A stretch of DNA of 60,830 nucleotides from positions 1 to 60,830 of the forward strand of contig NZ_JASITD010000013.1 in assembly GCF_030063445.1 (NCBI RefSeq). Reading direction: 5' to 3'. Below, piece after piece: positions 1-7,930 of the stretch. Position 1 is the first letter of the stretch. Every line of letters begins with the position of its first letter. The notes beneath the pieces were generated by a model. It made no database searches and had not been told where the DNA came from. It worked only from the letters and a program-made list of their open reading frames with translations. The stretch is from Hymenobacter sp. H14-R3. GTDB taxonomy: Bacteria > Bacteroidota > Bacteroidia > Cytophagales > Hymenobacteraceae. Position numbers and translations under genes: made by a program.

Positions 1-16
1 GACCTTACCCCTGCCT

Positions 17-1123
17 ATGCCCCGACCCGCCCCCCCGCCACCGCCCGCTGCCCGCCCCGAAGCCGACCTGCTGTGGCAGCTGCGGCCGTCGCGCATTGTG
101 CTGCCGGCCCTCATCGGCCTGAGCGTGGTGGCGTTCCTGTTCTGGCGCTCGTATAAGCCCGGCGACCTCGCGCCGCTGGCCAATGCCAAGTGGGAGTGGC
201 TGGTAATCACGCTGTTGGTGTTATGGGCCCGCGATCTGGGCTACATCTACCGCATCCGGGGCATTGCCGAGGGCGCGCTGAACTGGCGGCAGTCGTTTGG
301 GGTGATTGTGGTGTGGGAGTTTGCCTCGTGCGTGCTGCCCTCGGCGGCGGGCGGCACGGCGGCGGCCCCGGTTATCCTCAGCCGCGAAGGCATTCCGCTG
401 GGCAAAGCCATTGCCTACACCATCGTGACGGCCTTTCTCGACAACCTCTACTACGTGCTGATGGTGCCGCTGGTGGTGTGGCTGGCCGGCGACGGCCTCT
501 ACCCGCAGGGCCTGCAATCGGCGTTTGTGCAAACGCTGCGGGCCATTTTCATCTTCAGCTACGTAGCAGTGTCGGCCTACTCGGCCCTGCTGATGTACGC
601 ACTCTTTATCAACCCGCGCTCGGTGCGGCGGCTGCTGGTGCGGCTGGCGTCGCTGCGGGTGCTGCGGCGGTTTCGGCGGCTGGCCTACCGGCAGGGCCAG
701 GAAATGGTGCTGGCTTCCAAGCACTTGCAAGGGGCGGGAGCGGCCTACTGGTGGCGCGCCAGCCTAAGCACGGTCTTCGTCTGGACGGCCCGCTACGCCG
801 TTATCGGCTGCCTCATTGCGGCCTTCACGCCCATGAGCACGGGCACGTTTCTATTCATTTTTGCCCGCAACATCACCTACAAAGTGGTGTTGCTACTGGC
901 CATCACGCCGGGCGGCGCGGGCATTGCCGAGGGCGCGTTTCCCACGTTTTTCGGCCACTTCATGGGCTCGGCGGCCATGACGAGCTTCCTGGTGCTGCTC
1001 TACCGCATCGTTACCTACTACTTCTACCTGGCGCTGGGCGTAGCCTACCTGCCGCGCTGGCTGGCCGGGGCGGGCCGCCGGCCGGCAGCCCCGGCTACGG
1101 CTGGGCCACCGGCGGCGCAGTAG
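17..1123 (+). CDS. Flippase-like integral membrane protein (UPF0104/LPG synthase TM domain family)
   Basis: A 368-residue polytopic membrane protein. After a Pro/Ala-rich N-terminus it shows about eight hydrophobic segments, starting near residues 26-45, with conserved-looking Gly-rich patches such as PSAAGGTAAAP and ITPGGAGIAEGAF in the C-terminal half. These Gly-rich motifs are typical of the lysylphosphatidylglycerol synthase transmembrane / UPF0104 family. Members without the aminoacyl transferase domain are usually treated as putative lipid flippases. No transferase domain follows here, so the substrate is unknown. The frame is open to the window edge, so the true start may lie upstream of the first base. 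Its last 29 bases overlap the 3' end of the convergent gene on the other strand. Confidence 0.8.
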   Translation: MPRPAPPPPPAARPEADLLWQLRPSRIVLPALIGLSVVAFLFWRSYKPGDLAPLANAKWEWLVITLLVLWARDLGYIYRIRGIAEGALNWRQSFGVIVVWEFASCVLPSAAGGTAAAPVILSREGIPLGKAIAYTIVTAFLDNLYYVLMVPLVVWLAGDGLYPQGLQSAFVQTLRAIFIFSYVAVSAYSALLMYALFINPRSVRRLLVRLASLRVLRRFRRLAYRQGQEMVLASKHLQGAGAAYWWRASLSTVFVWTARYAVIGCLIAAFTPMSTGTFLFIFARNITYKVVLLLAITPGGAGIAEGAFPTFFGHFMGSAAMTSFLVLLYRIVTYYFYLALGVAYLPRWLAGAGRRPAAPATAGPPAAQ

Positions 1124-3725
1124 CCGGCGTAGCCCCCGCCAGCGGCCCGCCCGGCCGCTGGTAGCCCGCCCAAAACTCGGGCCGGTAAGGCACCTCGACT
1201 GGCACCGGCACCTCCCCTTTCGACTTCGGTTTTGGCTTGGGGGCCGGGGCCGGGCCAGCCTCGGGCAGGGGCTGCAAGAACTGCTCAACCAGCGTTTGGT
1301 AATAAAAGGGCTGCTGGCTGTTGAGCGTGCGGCCGGCGCGCTGGCTCTGGCCGATGCTGCGGCGGGCGTAATAGCGGCCGTTGGTGGCCTTGGCGTAATC
1401 CACGGTGTGAGTGCTGCGGTCGGCGCTGAATACCTGGCTGTAGAGCTGCGCCAGCCGGGTCTGGCGGCCGGCGTTTTTGCGAGCCACGCCGTTGAAAGTA
1501 GCCGTGTCGAGCTGCCACAGCGCCTCGTAGCGCAGCACAGCGTAGTCGCGCTGGCGCACCAGCAGCCGGCCCTGGTACACGCCCGTGAGGTAGGTGCCAG
1601 TACTGCGCAGGTTGGCCCGCCGGGCGGCGAAGCTCAGCACGTACAGCGTTTCGTTGCCCTGCTGGCGCGTGCTGTCGAGCTTGAGCGTGAACTTGCGCAG
1701 GTTGCGGGCCACGAAAAGCGGCGAAATTCGCACCGGGTCGGCGGTGCCAGGCGTAAAGCCTTGCACCCCACCCAGTTCGTCCCGCCGCTGCCGGGGCCCT
1801 CGCTGCGCCAAAATATGCTGCTGCTGCACCTGCACCTCCGGCCCTTCCTCCAGCATCAGAAAGCCACCCCCAAAGTGCCGGTAGCCGGCCGGTACCCGCA
1901 TGCGGCTCACCGTTTCGGCTTCGTAGCGCAGCGTGTCGAAGTTGCTGAGGCGGCGGTACGCATACACCTCCGTAGCGTAGTCCTGCTGCTCATAATTAGT
2001 GGGAATATTTTTGATAATCCGCTTCATAATCACCACCGGGTCGAGGGGCGCGGCGGCCACCCGCACCTCATCGAGCGCGTAAGTGGCGGGGGCCATTAAT
2101 ACGGTCAACTCTTCGCTGCCGCGCGGCGATTGCACCACGCTCACCTCATAGCCCAAACTACTGACCTGCAAGGCAGTAGGCCCCGGCAGCGGCAACGAGA
2201 ACCGCCCCTGCGCATCGGCCACCGTGCCCCGGCCCTGGCCCGCCACCTGCACCGAGGCGTAGGGCACCGGCGCGCGGCGGCGCTGGTCGAGCACCACTCC
2301 GCGCACCGTGCGCAGCCCCGATACATCGGCTGCCGCCACCGGGCGGCCCAGCGTGGCCCCGCCCCGGCCGGGCGCGGGGTTGAGCGAGCCGGGCGGGCGG
2401 CTGGCCAGCGCGGCCGCCGCGGCGCTGTCGCCCTTGGCGGCCGGCGCGGCGGCGGTGGCCATGCTATCGGCCGCCGCTAGGTGCGGCGGCGCCACGCTGC
2501 GCAAAAACAGGAAGCCATCCACCACTTCGCTCCAGGGGCCGGCTAGTGGCTGGTAATCAAAGGCATAGGTGGTAAGCTGGAGGCCGGGTGCATCGTGCTT
2601 CAGGCTCACGAAGGCGTAGGGCGAGTCGAGGGCCAGCAGGCTGGCCTCCAGGGTGCCGGGCGCGGGGGTGGGCACGGGCTGGCCAGCGGTGCCCACCAGG
2701 CCGTGGGTGCCGCCGCCCGCCAGGGTACCCAGGATGTACACTTGGTTGGGGCCCAGGGCCGCTTTCACAGCGCGGCCCATGGGGCGGTAGGCACGCAGCT
2801 CCTCGCTGCCCAGCGTTTCTACGTGGTTGGCGAAGTGCGGCAGCGCGCCCCAGCACACCACTTTTTCGGTGGGGTGCTGGCGCAGGTACCACAGCAGGTT
2901 ATCCGCCATTTGGGCGTCGCGGGGGTTGCTATCGGCGGCCACGAAGGTGGCGGCGGTTTTAGCGTTGGGATTGTGGGTGGCGTAGTCGCGGGCCAGCGCC
3001 CGCAGGCTGCGCAGGCACTGCTGCCAGAACACCGCCTCGTTGCGGCGGGCGGCGCCGGGCGCGGCGGCCGCCTGGCGCAGCAGCGGCTCGGCCTTGTCCA
3101 ACTCGGCCTCGAAGGCCGCCAGCGGCTGGGTGAGCGGCAGCTCATAATGCTCCTGCAGGTAGCTGGTCGCCTCGCCCAGCAGCTCGAAGTTGATGCTCTT
3201 AGCTCCCTTTGCTTCGTCCAGAAAATCCTCCAGGTCGTCTATCAAATCGTCGCTATAGTCGCCGGTCAGCTGGGGGTCAAACCCCATAATGCGCAGGCCA
3301 TCGGGCCCCACCAGCGGTACCACCGCCTGAAACTCCCGCGTGCGCATCCAGATGGGGAACACGCTGCTTTGCAGGTTTTTAAGCACCGACTTGCCCGCCC
3401 CGATTGCCCGCTGCGCCTTGTACAGGTCAAAGAAGCCGCTCTCCATGCCCAGCGTGGTGAAGCCCATGCGCTGCTGCAAAAAGGCCAGCAGCCGGGCCTT
3501 GGCCGCCAGCACGTTGCCCTCGCCGTGGGTGGGCTCGCCCAAAAACACGACCCGCGCGCCCCCAATTTCGGCCCGCAAAAACTCCAGCTCCGCAAAGGTG
3601 GTATCGGTGGGGGCCACGCTGCGCAGGGCGCGCAGGGGCAGCGCCGCCGGGGTCTGCGCCCGTGCCTCAAACGGCAGCATCCCAAGCAACATCCAAAAAA
3701 TCAGTCCTTTACAACTAGCGTGCAT
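1095..3725 (-). CDS. Erythromycin esterase-like protein fused to a carboxypeptidase-regulatory-like domain
   Basis: An exported 876-residue fusion. A signal peptide (about 1-23, ending ARAQ) is followed by an erythromycin-esterase-type domain (about 45-410). This domain carries the family's FLGEPTHGEG block (E64, H67, E69), GMESGF (E95) and a later LPHFAN histidine near 295. A low-complexity Ala/Gly/Pro linker leads to a CarboxypepD_reg-like beta-sandwich (about 472-560, RTVRGVVLDQ). A 270-residue C-terminal region of the kind found beside such sandwiches in Bacteroidota surface proteins follows, then a Pro/Lys-rich tail. EreA enzymes hydrolyse macrolide lactones, but most family members have unknown substrates, so resistance should not be assumed. 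The start is the ATG before the signal peptide. The 3' end overlaps the upstream convergent gene by 29 bases. Confidence 0.83.
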   Translation of the reverse strand: MHASCKGLIFWMLLGMLPFEARAQTPAALPLRALRSVAPTDTTFAELEFLRAEIGGARVVFLGEPTHGEGNVLAAKARLLAFLQQRMGFTTLGMESGFFDLYKAQRAIGAGKSVLKNLQSSVFPIWMRTREFQAVVPLVGPDGLRIMGFDPQLTGDYSDDLIDDLEDFLDEAKGAKSINFELLGEATSYLQEHYELPLTQPLAAFEAELDKAEPLLRQAAAAPGAARRNEAVFWQQCLRSLRALARDYATHNPNAKTAATFVAADSNPRDAQMADNLLWYLRQHPTEKVVCWGALPHFANHVETLGSEELRAYRPMGRAVKAALGPNQVYILGTLAGGGTHGLVGTAGQPVPTPAPGTLEASLLALDSPYAFVSLKHDAPGLQLTTYAFDYQPLAGPWSEVVDGFLFLRSVAPPHLAAADSMATAAAPAAKGDSAAAAALASRPPGSLNPAPGRGGATLGRPVAAADVSGLRTVRGVVLDQRRRAPVPYASVQVAGQGRGTVADAQGRFSLPLPGPTALQVSSLGYEVSVVQSPRGSEELTVLMAPATYALDEVRVAAAPLDPVVIMKRIIKNIPTNYEQQDYATEVYAYRRLSNFDTLRYEAETVSRMRVPAGYRHFGGGFLMLEEGPEVQVQQQHILAQRGPRQRRDELGGVQGFTPGTADPVRISPLFVARNLRKFTLKLDSTRQQGNETLYVLSFAARRANLRSTGTYLTGVYQGRLLVRQRDYAVLRYEALWQLDTATFNGVARKNAGRQTRLAQLYSQVFSADRSTHTVDYAKATNGRYYARRSIGQSQRAGRTLNSQQPFYYQTLVEQFLQPLPEAGPAPAPKPKPKSKGEVPVPVEVPYRPEFWAGYQRPGGPLAGATPATAPPVAQP

Positions 3726-3822
3726 GAGCGCAAATACTTAAGTTAGCCGCGCTGCCTTCCGCGGGCAGCCTTCTTACAAACTACGGAACCAGCCGGCCCG
3801 GTATGCCAGCTTCCGCACTACC

Positions 3823-3850
3823 AAAAAAAGCCCCGCTCCGTTACCGGGGC
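3823..3850 (-). terminator. Intrinsic terminator for the 3.9-4.3 kb lipoprotein gene
   Basis: Read on the minus strand, GCCCCG-loop-CGGGGC is followed by seven Ts. It lies 40 bases beyond the stop of the lipoprotein gene. Confidence 0.8.
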
Positions 3851-3890
3851 GAGGCCTTGGGGTGGGCATAGGCCCTTCTAGCAGCGTGGC

Positions 3891-4301
3891 CTACTTGCTC
3901 TTCAGCATCAGCTTGGCACCGCTGGTGCCTACCAGCGTCAGCTTGCTATCGGTCAGCGTTTCTACGTTGAAGGTGTTGCTGGTGGCGCTGCCCTCGGGCG
4001 TCATGGTGATGGTTTTGCCAGCTTGGTCAAACACATACTTGCCGCTCTGCGTGCCAGCGTAAGTGCCGCCCGACGTAAAGCTGATTTCCATGTTCTCGTC
4101 GGCATCGCTCTGCTTCATCTTGTCGCCGGCGGCATCGGTCTGCTTGTCGGTCACCCAGGCTTTGCTGCTGGTGCCATATAACATGTTAACGCCTTCTACC
4201 TTGCCTTTATCGCTGCCGCACGACGAAACGACGAACAGGAAAGCCAGTACGCTCAGCATGGAGGCAAAGTAGGAGCGGAAGGATACGGGTGAAAAATTCA
4301 T
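3891..4301 (-). CDS. Small lipocalin-like lipoprotein, function unknown
   Basis: A 136-residue predicted lipoprotein. It has a hydrophobic signal and a lipobox ending at C28 (FVVSSC), followed by a mature domain of about 105 residues. The mature part has alternating beta-strand patterns (GTYAGTQSGKYVFDQAGKTI, TLTDSKLTLV) like the lipocalin-like proteins common in Bacteroidota. It is probably anchored in the outer or inner membrane and exposed to the periplasm. No catalytic motif is seen. It is divergent from the LysM gene, and the 172-base gap between them must hold both promoters. No clear TAnnTTTG box was found there. The gene is monocistronic with its own terminator. Confidence 0.75.
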   Translation of the reverse strand: MNFSPVSFRSYFASMLSVLAFLFVVSSCGSDKGKVEGVNMLYGTSSKAWVTDKQTDAAGDKMKQSDADENMEISFTSGGTYAGTQSGKYVFDQAGKTITMTPEGSATSNTFNVETLTDSKLTLVGTSGAKLMLKSK

Positions 4302-4473
4302 ACAAAAAAGAGAGAGGGTGAAAGAAAAGCCGTAACTGACTTCGGCTCTGCTTACGCACCGCTTTTTTTTTAGTTATATCTAGTAACCATCCCGCAGCAC
4401 CTCCGTAAAAAGCTGCACGCCACCCAGCCCTGCTGCGGCAGCTATTCTTTCACACCCTAACCGCACTTGTCAC

Positions 4474-4755
4474 ATGGGCTTGCTCGATTTTTTGAATAAC
4501 GAAGGTGATAAAAAGCCGGTTGATGCTACCCAGCCCGCCGCTGGCACCGATTTCTTCGGCAACAACAAACCCGCCGATGCCGCTGCTGGCACTACCTACA
4601 CCGTAGTAAGCGGCGATTCCCTTTCCCACATTGCCAAGCAACACTACGGCGACGCCGCCAAGTGGCACCAGATATACGAGGCCAATAAGGCCATTATCGG
4701 CAGTAACCCCGACCTCATCGAAGTAGGTCAGGAGTTAACCCTACCTAGTATCTAG
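4474..4755 (+). CDS. LysM-domain protein
   Basis: A 93-residue protein with a single LysM domain at about 41-91 (TYTVVSGDSLSHIAKQHYGD ... LIEVGQELTLP). The N-terminal 40 residues are polar, Ala/Asp/Asn-rich and probably disordered. No signal peptide is visible. It resembles the C-terminal LysM half of YgaU/Kbp proteins, which also act in the cytoplasm, but the BON half is missing. A peptidoglycan or osmotic-stress role is possible but not shown by the sequence. It is a single gene followed by a strong hairpin terminator. Confidence 0.8.
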   Translation: MGLLDFLNNEGDKKPVDATQPAAGTDFFGNNKPADAAAGTTYTVVSGDSLSHIAKQHYGDAAKWHQIYEANKAIIGSNPDLIEVGQELTLPSI

Positions 4756-4784
4756 GTACTTTTTGCAGAAAAAAGGTGAGAAAA

Positions 4785-4817
4785 GCCACTCCAGCATTGG
4801 GGTGGCCTTTTTGTTTT
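4785..4817 (+). terminator. Intrinsic terminator after the LysM gene
   Basis: Stem GCCACTCC/GGGGTGGC with a 6-base loop, followed by a T-rich tract, 30 bases after the stop codon. Confidence 0.8.
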
Positions 4818-4961
4818 TGGCCCCTTTTGGTTTTCTGGCTGGTTAGCATACAGGAGCCTGTAGTAATCCCCACCTTGACCTCTCAGCTTCGGAGAAAACA
4901 TGCCGCATAAGACCCTTACTTTTAATTTTAAAAGTAATACTATCAAAATGAAATGCCTTAC

Positions 4962-4969
4962 TATCTTTG
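4962..4969 (+). promoter_or_regulatory. Bacteroidota-type -7 box upstream of isocitrate dehydrogenase
   Basis: TATCTTTG is an exact match to the TAnnTTTG consensus and lies 54 bases upstream of the icd ATG. No convincing TTTG box is seen about 19-21 bases further upstream. Confidence 0.6.
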
Positions 4970-5023
4970 CCCGGCCAAGCTCCGGCCCATTGGCTGGCGG
5001 CAACTTTCCTTTTTTGCTAGTTT

Positions 5024-6505
5024 ATGCAACCCAAAACCCGTATCACGGTCGCCATGGGCGATGGTATTGGCCCGGAAATTATGCGCGAGACGTTGCGCGT
5101 GCTCGATGCGGCCGGCGCAGCGCTGGAGCCTGAGTTTATCGAAGTGGGCGAGGCCGAGTACCGCGCCGGCTACACGTCGGGCATCCGGCCCGAGGCCTGG
5201 GACTCGCTGCGGCGCACGGGGGTGCTGCTAAAGGCCCCCATTACTACGCCGCTGGGTGGCGGCTACAAAAGCCTGAACGTAACGCTGCGCAAAACGCTGG
5301 GCCTCTACGCCAACGTGCGGCCCAGCCGCTCGCTGCACCCGGCCGTGGCCACGCGCCACCCCAAGCTGGACGTAGTAATTATCCGCGAAAATGAGGAGGA
5401 CCTGTACGCCGGCATCGAGCACCAGCAGACCCCCGACGTGGTGCAGTGCCTGAAGCTGGTGAGCCGCTCGGGCTGCGAACGCATTGTGCGCTACGCCTTT
5501 GAGTATGCCCGCCACCACGGCCGCCACCGCGTAACGTGCATGACCAAGGACAACATCATGAAGCTCACCGATGGCCTGTTTCACCGGGTGTTTCAGGAAA
5601 TCGGCAAGGAATATCCCGACCTAGAGCAGGACCACCAGATTATCGACATCGGCACGGCGCGCCTGGCCGACACGCCCGAGCGGTACGACGTGGTAGTGAC
5701 CATGAACCTGTATGGCGACATTATTTCGGATGTGGTGGCGCAAATAGCGGGCTCGGTGGGCCTGGCCGGCTCGGCCAACGTGGGCGACCACGGGGCTTTG
5801 TTTGAGGCCATTCACGGCTCGGCCCCCGACATCGCGGGCAAGAACATAGCCAACCCGTCGGGCCTGCTGGAGGCGGCCGTGCTCATGCTCGTGCACCTGG
5901 GCCAGCAGGAGGTAGCCGCCAAAGTGCACAACGCCTGGCTCTGCGCCCTGGAAGACGGCCAGCACACCGCCGACATATATACGCCCGGCACCAGCCAGGC
6001 CCTGCTGAGTACCAGCGACTTTGCCACGGCCGTAATTGAGCGCCTCGGCCGCCTGCCCCAGCAGCTGGAAGCCATGCAGGTGGCCCCCGCCGCACCGGCC
6101 CCCGCGGCTACCAGCCAGCCCGCGTTCAAGCGGCCAGTGGCAGAGCAGCAGCTGGTGGGCGTCGATGTGTTTTTGCGCTGGGACGGCTTCGACCCCAATG
6201 AGTTGGGCCAGCAGCTCGAAACCCTGACCGGGCACCGCCTGAAGCTCAAGCTCATCACCAACCGCGGGGTGAAGGTGTACCCCAACGGCCACGCCGAAAC
6301 GTTTTGCACCGACCACTGGCGCTGCCGCTTCGTGGCGGCCACGGCGCGCGTGGGCGGCAGCCAGCCCGAGTTTACCCCCGTGCCCTTTGCCGATATCCTA
6401 GCGCTGCTGCACCGCCTCGTCGACTTTAACCTGTACGTCATCAAAACCGAGCACCTGTATTTGATGGATGGCCAGCGGGCGTTTTCGCTGGGGCAGGGCG
6501 AGTAG
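5024..6505 (+). CDS. icd: Isocitrate dehydrogenase (Thermus/Rickettsia-type, C-terminally extended)
   Basis: Oxidative decarboxylation of isocitrate to 2-oxoglutarate in the TCA cycle; cytoplasmic. The 493 residues begin with TRITVAMGDGIGPEI and contain the substrate loop around SLNVTLRKTLGLYANVRPSR. They also carry the family metal/substrate signature NLYGDIISDVVAQIAGSVGL and the cofactor loop AIHGSAPDIAGKNIANP. Beyond about residue 340, an Ala/Pro linker leads to a 120-residue C-terminal domain (VGVDVFLRWDGFDPNELGQQ onward). This extension is typical of the roughly 490-500-residue Thermus-type enzymes and absent from E. coli Icd. Cofactor preference (NAD or NADP) cannot be assigned safely from the sequence. 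Single gene with its own promoter. Confidence 0.9.
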   Translation: MQPKTRITVAMGDGIGPEIMRETLRVLDAAGAALEPEFIEVGEAEYRAGYTSGIRPEAWDSLRRTGVLLKAPITTPLGGGYKSLNVTLRKTLGLYANVRPSRSLHPAVATRHPKLDVVIIRENEEDLYAGIEHQQTPDVVQCLKLVSRSGCERIVRYAFEYARHHGRHRVTCMTKDNIMKLTDGLFHRVFQEIGKEYPDLEQDHQIIDIGTARLADTPERYDVVVTMNLYGDIISDVVAQIAGSVGLAGSANVGDHGALFEAIHGSAPDIAGKNIANPSGLLEAAVLMLVHLGQQEVAAKVHNAWLCALEDGQHTADIYTPGTSQALLSTSDFATAVIERLGRLPQQLEAMQVAPAAPAPAATSQPAFKRPVAEQQLVGVDVFLRWDGFDPNELGQQLETLTGHRLKLKLITNRGVKVYPNGHAETFCTDHWRCRFVAATARVGGSQPEFTPVPFADILALLHRLVDFNLYVIKTEHLYLMDGQRAFSLGQGE

Positions 6506-6592
6506 CGCCAGGCCAATGCAAGCGCATGGTACCCCGGCCGGGCCAGTAAATCCAGCATCTTTGGGGGCTAAACTTTTTACTGCCCCTGGCTC

Positions 6593-7270
6593 ATGAACAC
6601 GCAGCTTCGCATCGACCTCAACGACAACCTCTTCCTGCGCGACCCGCAGGATACGGAGCTGGGCCGCCGCCTGGTGGCCGAGGGCATTGTGCTCATCGAC
6701 GAGCTGGGTTTCGAGCAATTCACGTTCAAAAAGCTCGCCCAGCGCATGGGCTCTACCGAGGCTTCGCTGTACCGCTACTTCGAAAACAAGCACCGGCTGC
6801 TGGTCTACCTCGTGTCGTGGTACTGGGCCTGGCTGGGCTTCCAGATTCGGTTTCATACCCACAACGTGGCCGACCCGGCCCAGCGCCTGCGCCTGATTCT
6901 GGGCATTATGACCCGCGCCCCCGCCGATGCCCCCGCCCCTACCGGCCTCAACGAGGCGGCCCTCTACCGCATTGTGGTGAACGAAGCCTCCAAGTCGTAC
7001 CTCATCCGCGACGTGGACGACGAGAACCAGAAAGGCCTGTTTCAGGAATATAAGCGCCTGGTAGCCAGTATTGCGGCCGTGGTGAGCGAGCTGCAACCCG
7101 CCTACCCTTACCCGCGCGCCCTGGTGAGCACCGCGCTGGAAGCCGCCCGCAAGCAGCTATTTTTTGTGCAGCACCTGCCCTCGCTCACCGATACCAATCC
7201 GGCCAGCTCGCCCGAGAAAAACATTTATAATTTTCTGGAAAGCCTGATTTTTGGCGCGTTGCGCAGCTGA
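6593..7270 (+). CDS. TetR/AcrR-family transcriptional regulator
   Basis: A 225-residue cytoplasmic regulator. The N-terminal helix-turn-helix is at about 43-68 (FTFKKLAQRMGSTEASLYRY, then FENKHRLL). It is followed by an all-helical ligand-binding region of about 150 residues with no recognised effector signature. The N-terminus before the HTH is longer than usual (about 35 residues). A CATCTTTG sequence 20 bases upstream is one mismatch from the -7 consensus. The target is unknown. No divergent partner gene is present, and the neighbouring downstream transcript has its own promoter. The gene ends at a palindrome that can act as a terminator. Confidence 0.85.
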   Translation: MNTQLRIDLNDNLFLRDPQDTELGRRLVAEGIVLIDELGFEQFTFKKLAQRMGSTEASLYRYFENKHRLLVYLVSWYWAWLGFQIRFHTHNVADPAQRLRLILGIMTRAPADAPAPTGLNEAALYRIVVNEASKSYLIRDVDDENQKGLFQEYKRLVASIAAVVSELQPAYPYPRALVSTALEAARKQLFFVQHLPSLTDTNPASSPEKNIYNFLESLIFGALRS

Positions 7271-7289
7271 GCTGCCTGCGGGCCACTAA

Positions 7290-7356
7290 AATGTAGGGTA
7301 AGCGTTGGGTTGCCGGACGTGAAACGCGCCCGGCAACCCAACGCTTACCCTACATT
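7290..7356. repeat. Palindromic repeat (TAAGC..TTGCC family), doubling as terminator of the TetR gene
   Basis: Perfect 27-base inverted arms (7290-7316 and 7330-7356) around a 13-base loop, followed by six Ts. The arm core GTAGGGTAAGC..TTGCCGG recurs at 20976-21048 and 52875-52951, with a half copy at 52975-53001. Confidence 0.85.
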
Positions 7357-7369
7357 TTTTTAGGTATTC

Positions 7370-7399
7370 TTGCACATTCCAAGGCTGCGACTATCTTTG
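7370..7399 (+). promoter_or_regulatory. Promoter of the SAM-riboswitch/met transcript
   Basis: TTG at 7370-7372, a 19-base spacer, then TATCTTTG at 7392-7399. This is a good match to the Bacteroidota sigma consensus in sequence and spacing. The predicted transcription start near 7406 lies about 45 bases before the riboswitch. Confidence 0.7.
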
Positions 7400-7449
7400 C
7401 CGTTACCAATCGGTACTTCTCCGCAGCAGGCGGGGTAGTTTTAGTAAGT

Positions 7450-7562
7450 TTTATACAGAAGCGGCGAGAGATTAGGCTCCCTGACCCGCTGGCAACCTTC
7501 ACTCGCTGAAAGGTGCCAATTCCTACCCCGGCAGCTGCTTGTGCAGCCTGGGGGGCTATAAA
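7450..7562 (+). promoter_or_regulatory. SAM-I (S-box) riboswitch
   Basis: The conserved core reads GAGAGATTAGGCTCCCTGAC, then CTGGCAACC and AGGTGCCAATTCC, in the order seen in SAM-I aptamers. The same order and almost the same blocks occur in the riboswitch upstream of metH in this window. Outer strands TTTATA (7450-7455) and TATAAA (7557-7562) can form P1. GCTGC-TTGT-GCAGC forms a P4-like hairpin just before P1 closes. It should reduce expression of the downstream sulfur genes when SAM is abundant. The expression platform is not obvious: no T-rich terminator directly follows. Confidence 0.8.
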
Positions 7563-7571
7563 CCGAGTACC

Positions 7572-7712
7572 ATGGCACACGCACCCACTTTCGCTGCTTC
7601 CCCATCTACCACCGCGCTTGCGGGCGGTTCCGGGTATTTCCTGCAAATGGCTGTAGCTAGCCTGGCCCCCTGCGCCCGGCGAATGCGAATGTGCTGTTGT
7701 TGTCGAGGCTAA
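7572..7712 (+). CDS. Putative Cys-rich leader peptide (upstream ORF)
   Basis: A 46-codon frame whose ATG lies 10 bases after the riboswitch P1 strand. It ends in codons for MRMCCCCRG and a TAA. A minimal nested frame of nine codons (7683-7712) encodes exactly that end. Four Cys codons in a row (TGC TGT TGT TGT) just before a stop are the hallmark of leader peptides that sense charged tRNA-Cys, as described for actinobacterial Cys-rich uORFs. Here it sits between a SAM riboswitch and sulfur-assimilation genes. A GC stem (7755-7761 with 7773-7779) follows but has no T tract. Expression and role are inferred; either start could be used. Confidence 0.5.
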   Translation: MAHAPTFAASPSTTALAGGSGYFLQMAVASLAPCARRMRMCCCCRG

Positions 7713-7930
7713 CGCTTTCGGCGCTGTTTCCTCCTCTTTTCGTGGGTAGTATTCTTGCCGGCTGGCCAGGCCCCGGCAACGGTTAACTAATGCGGTTACT
7801 TAAGTGTAACTTATTGATTAACAAATATTTATCTTAAAGCCTCTTGCACGAAGCTTTACAGAGGAGCGAAACAGCCAACAGCGCGGAGTTTATCAAAAAC
7901 TTTTTTGTCGTCGCTATTTCCCTTTGTCGC

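Noticed and set aside
1095..3725. Macrolide-resistance gene call for the erythromycin-esterase-like fusion
   Set aside because: Domain membership alone does not show drug hydrolysis; the architecture and lack of mobile context argue against acquired resistance.
7755..7779. Transcription terminator after the poly-Cys leader
   Set aside because: A 7-base GC stem is present but no T tract follows, so an intrinsic terminator cannot be claimed.
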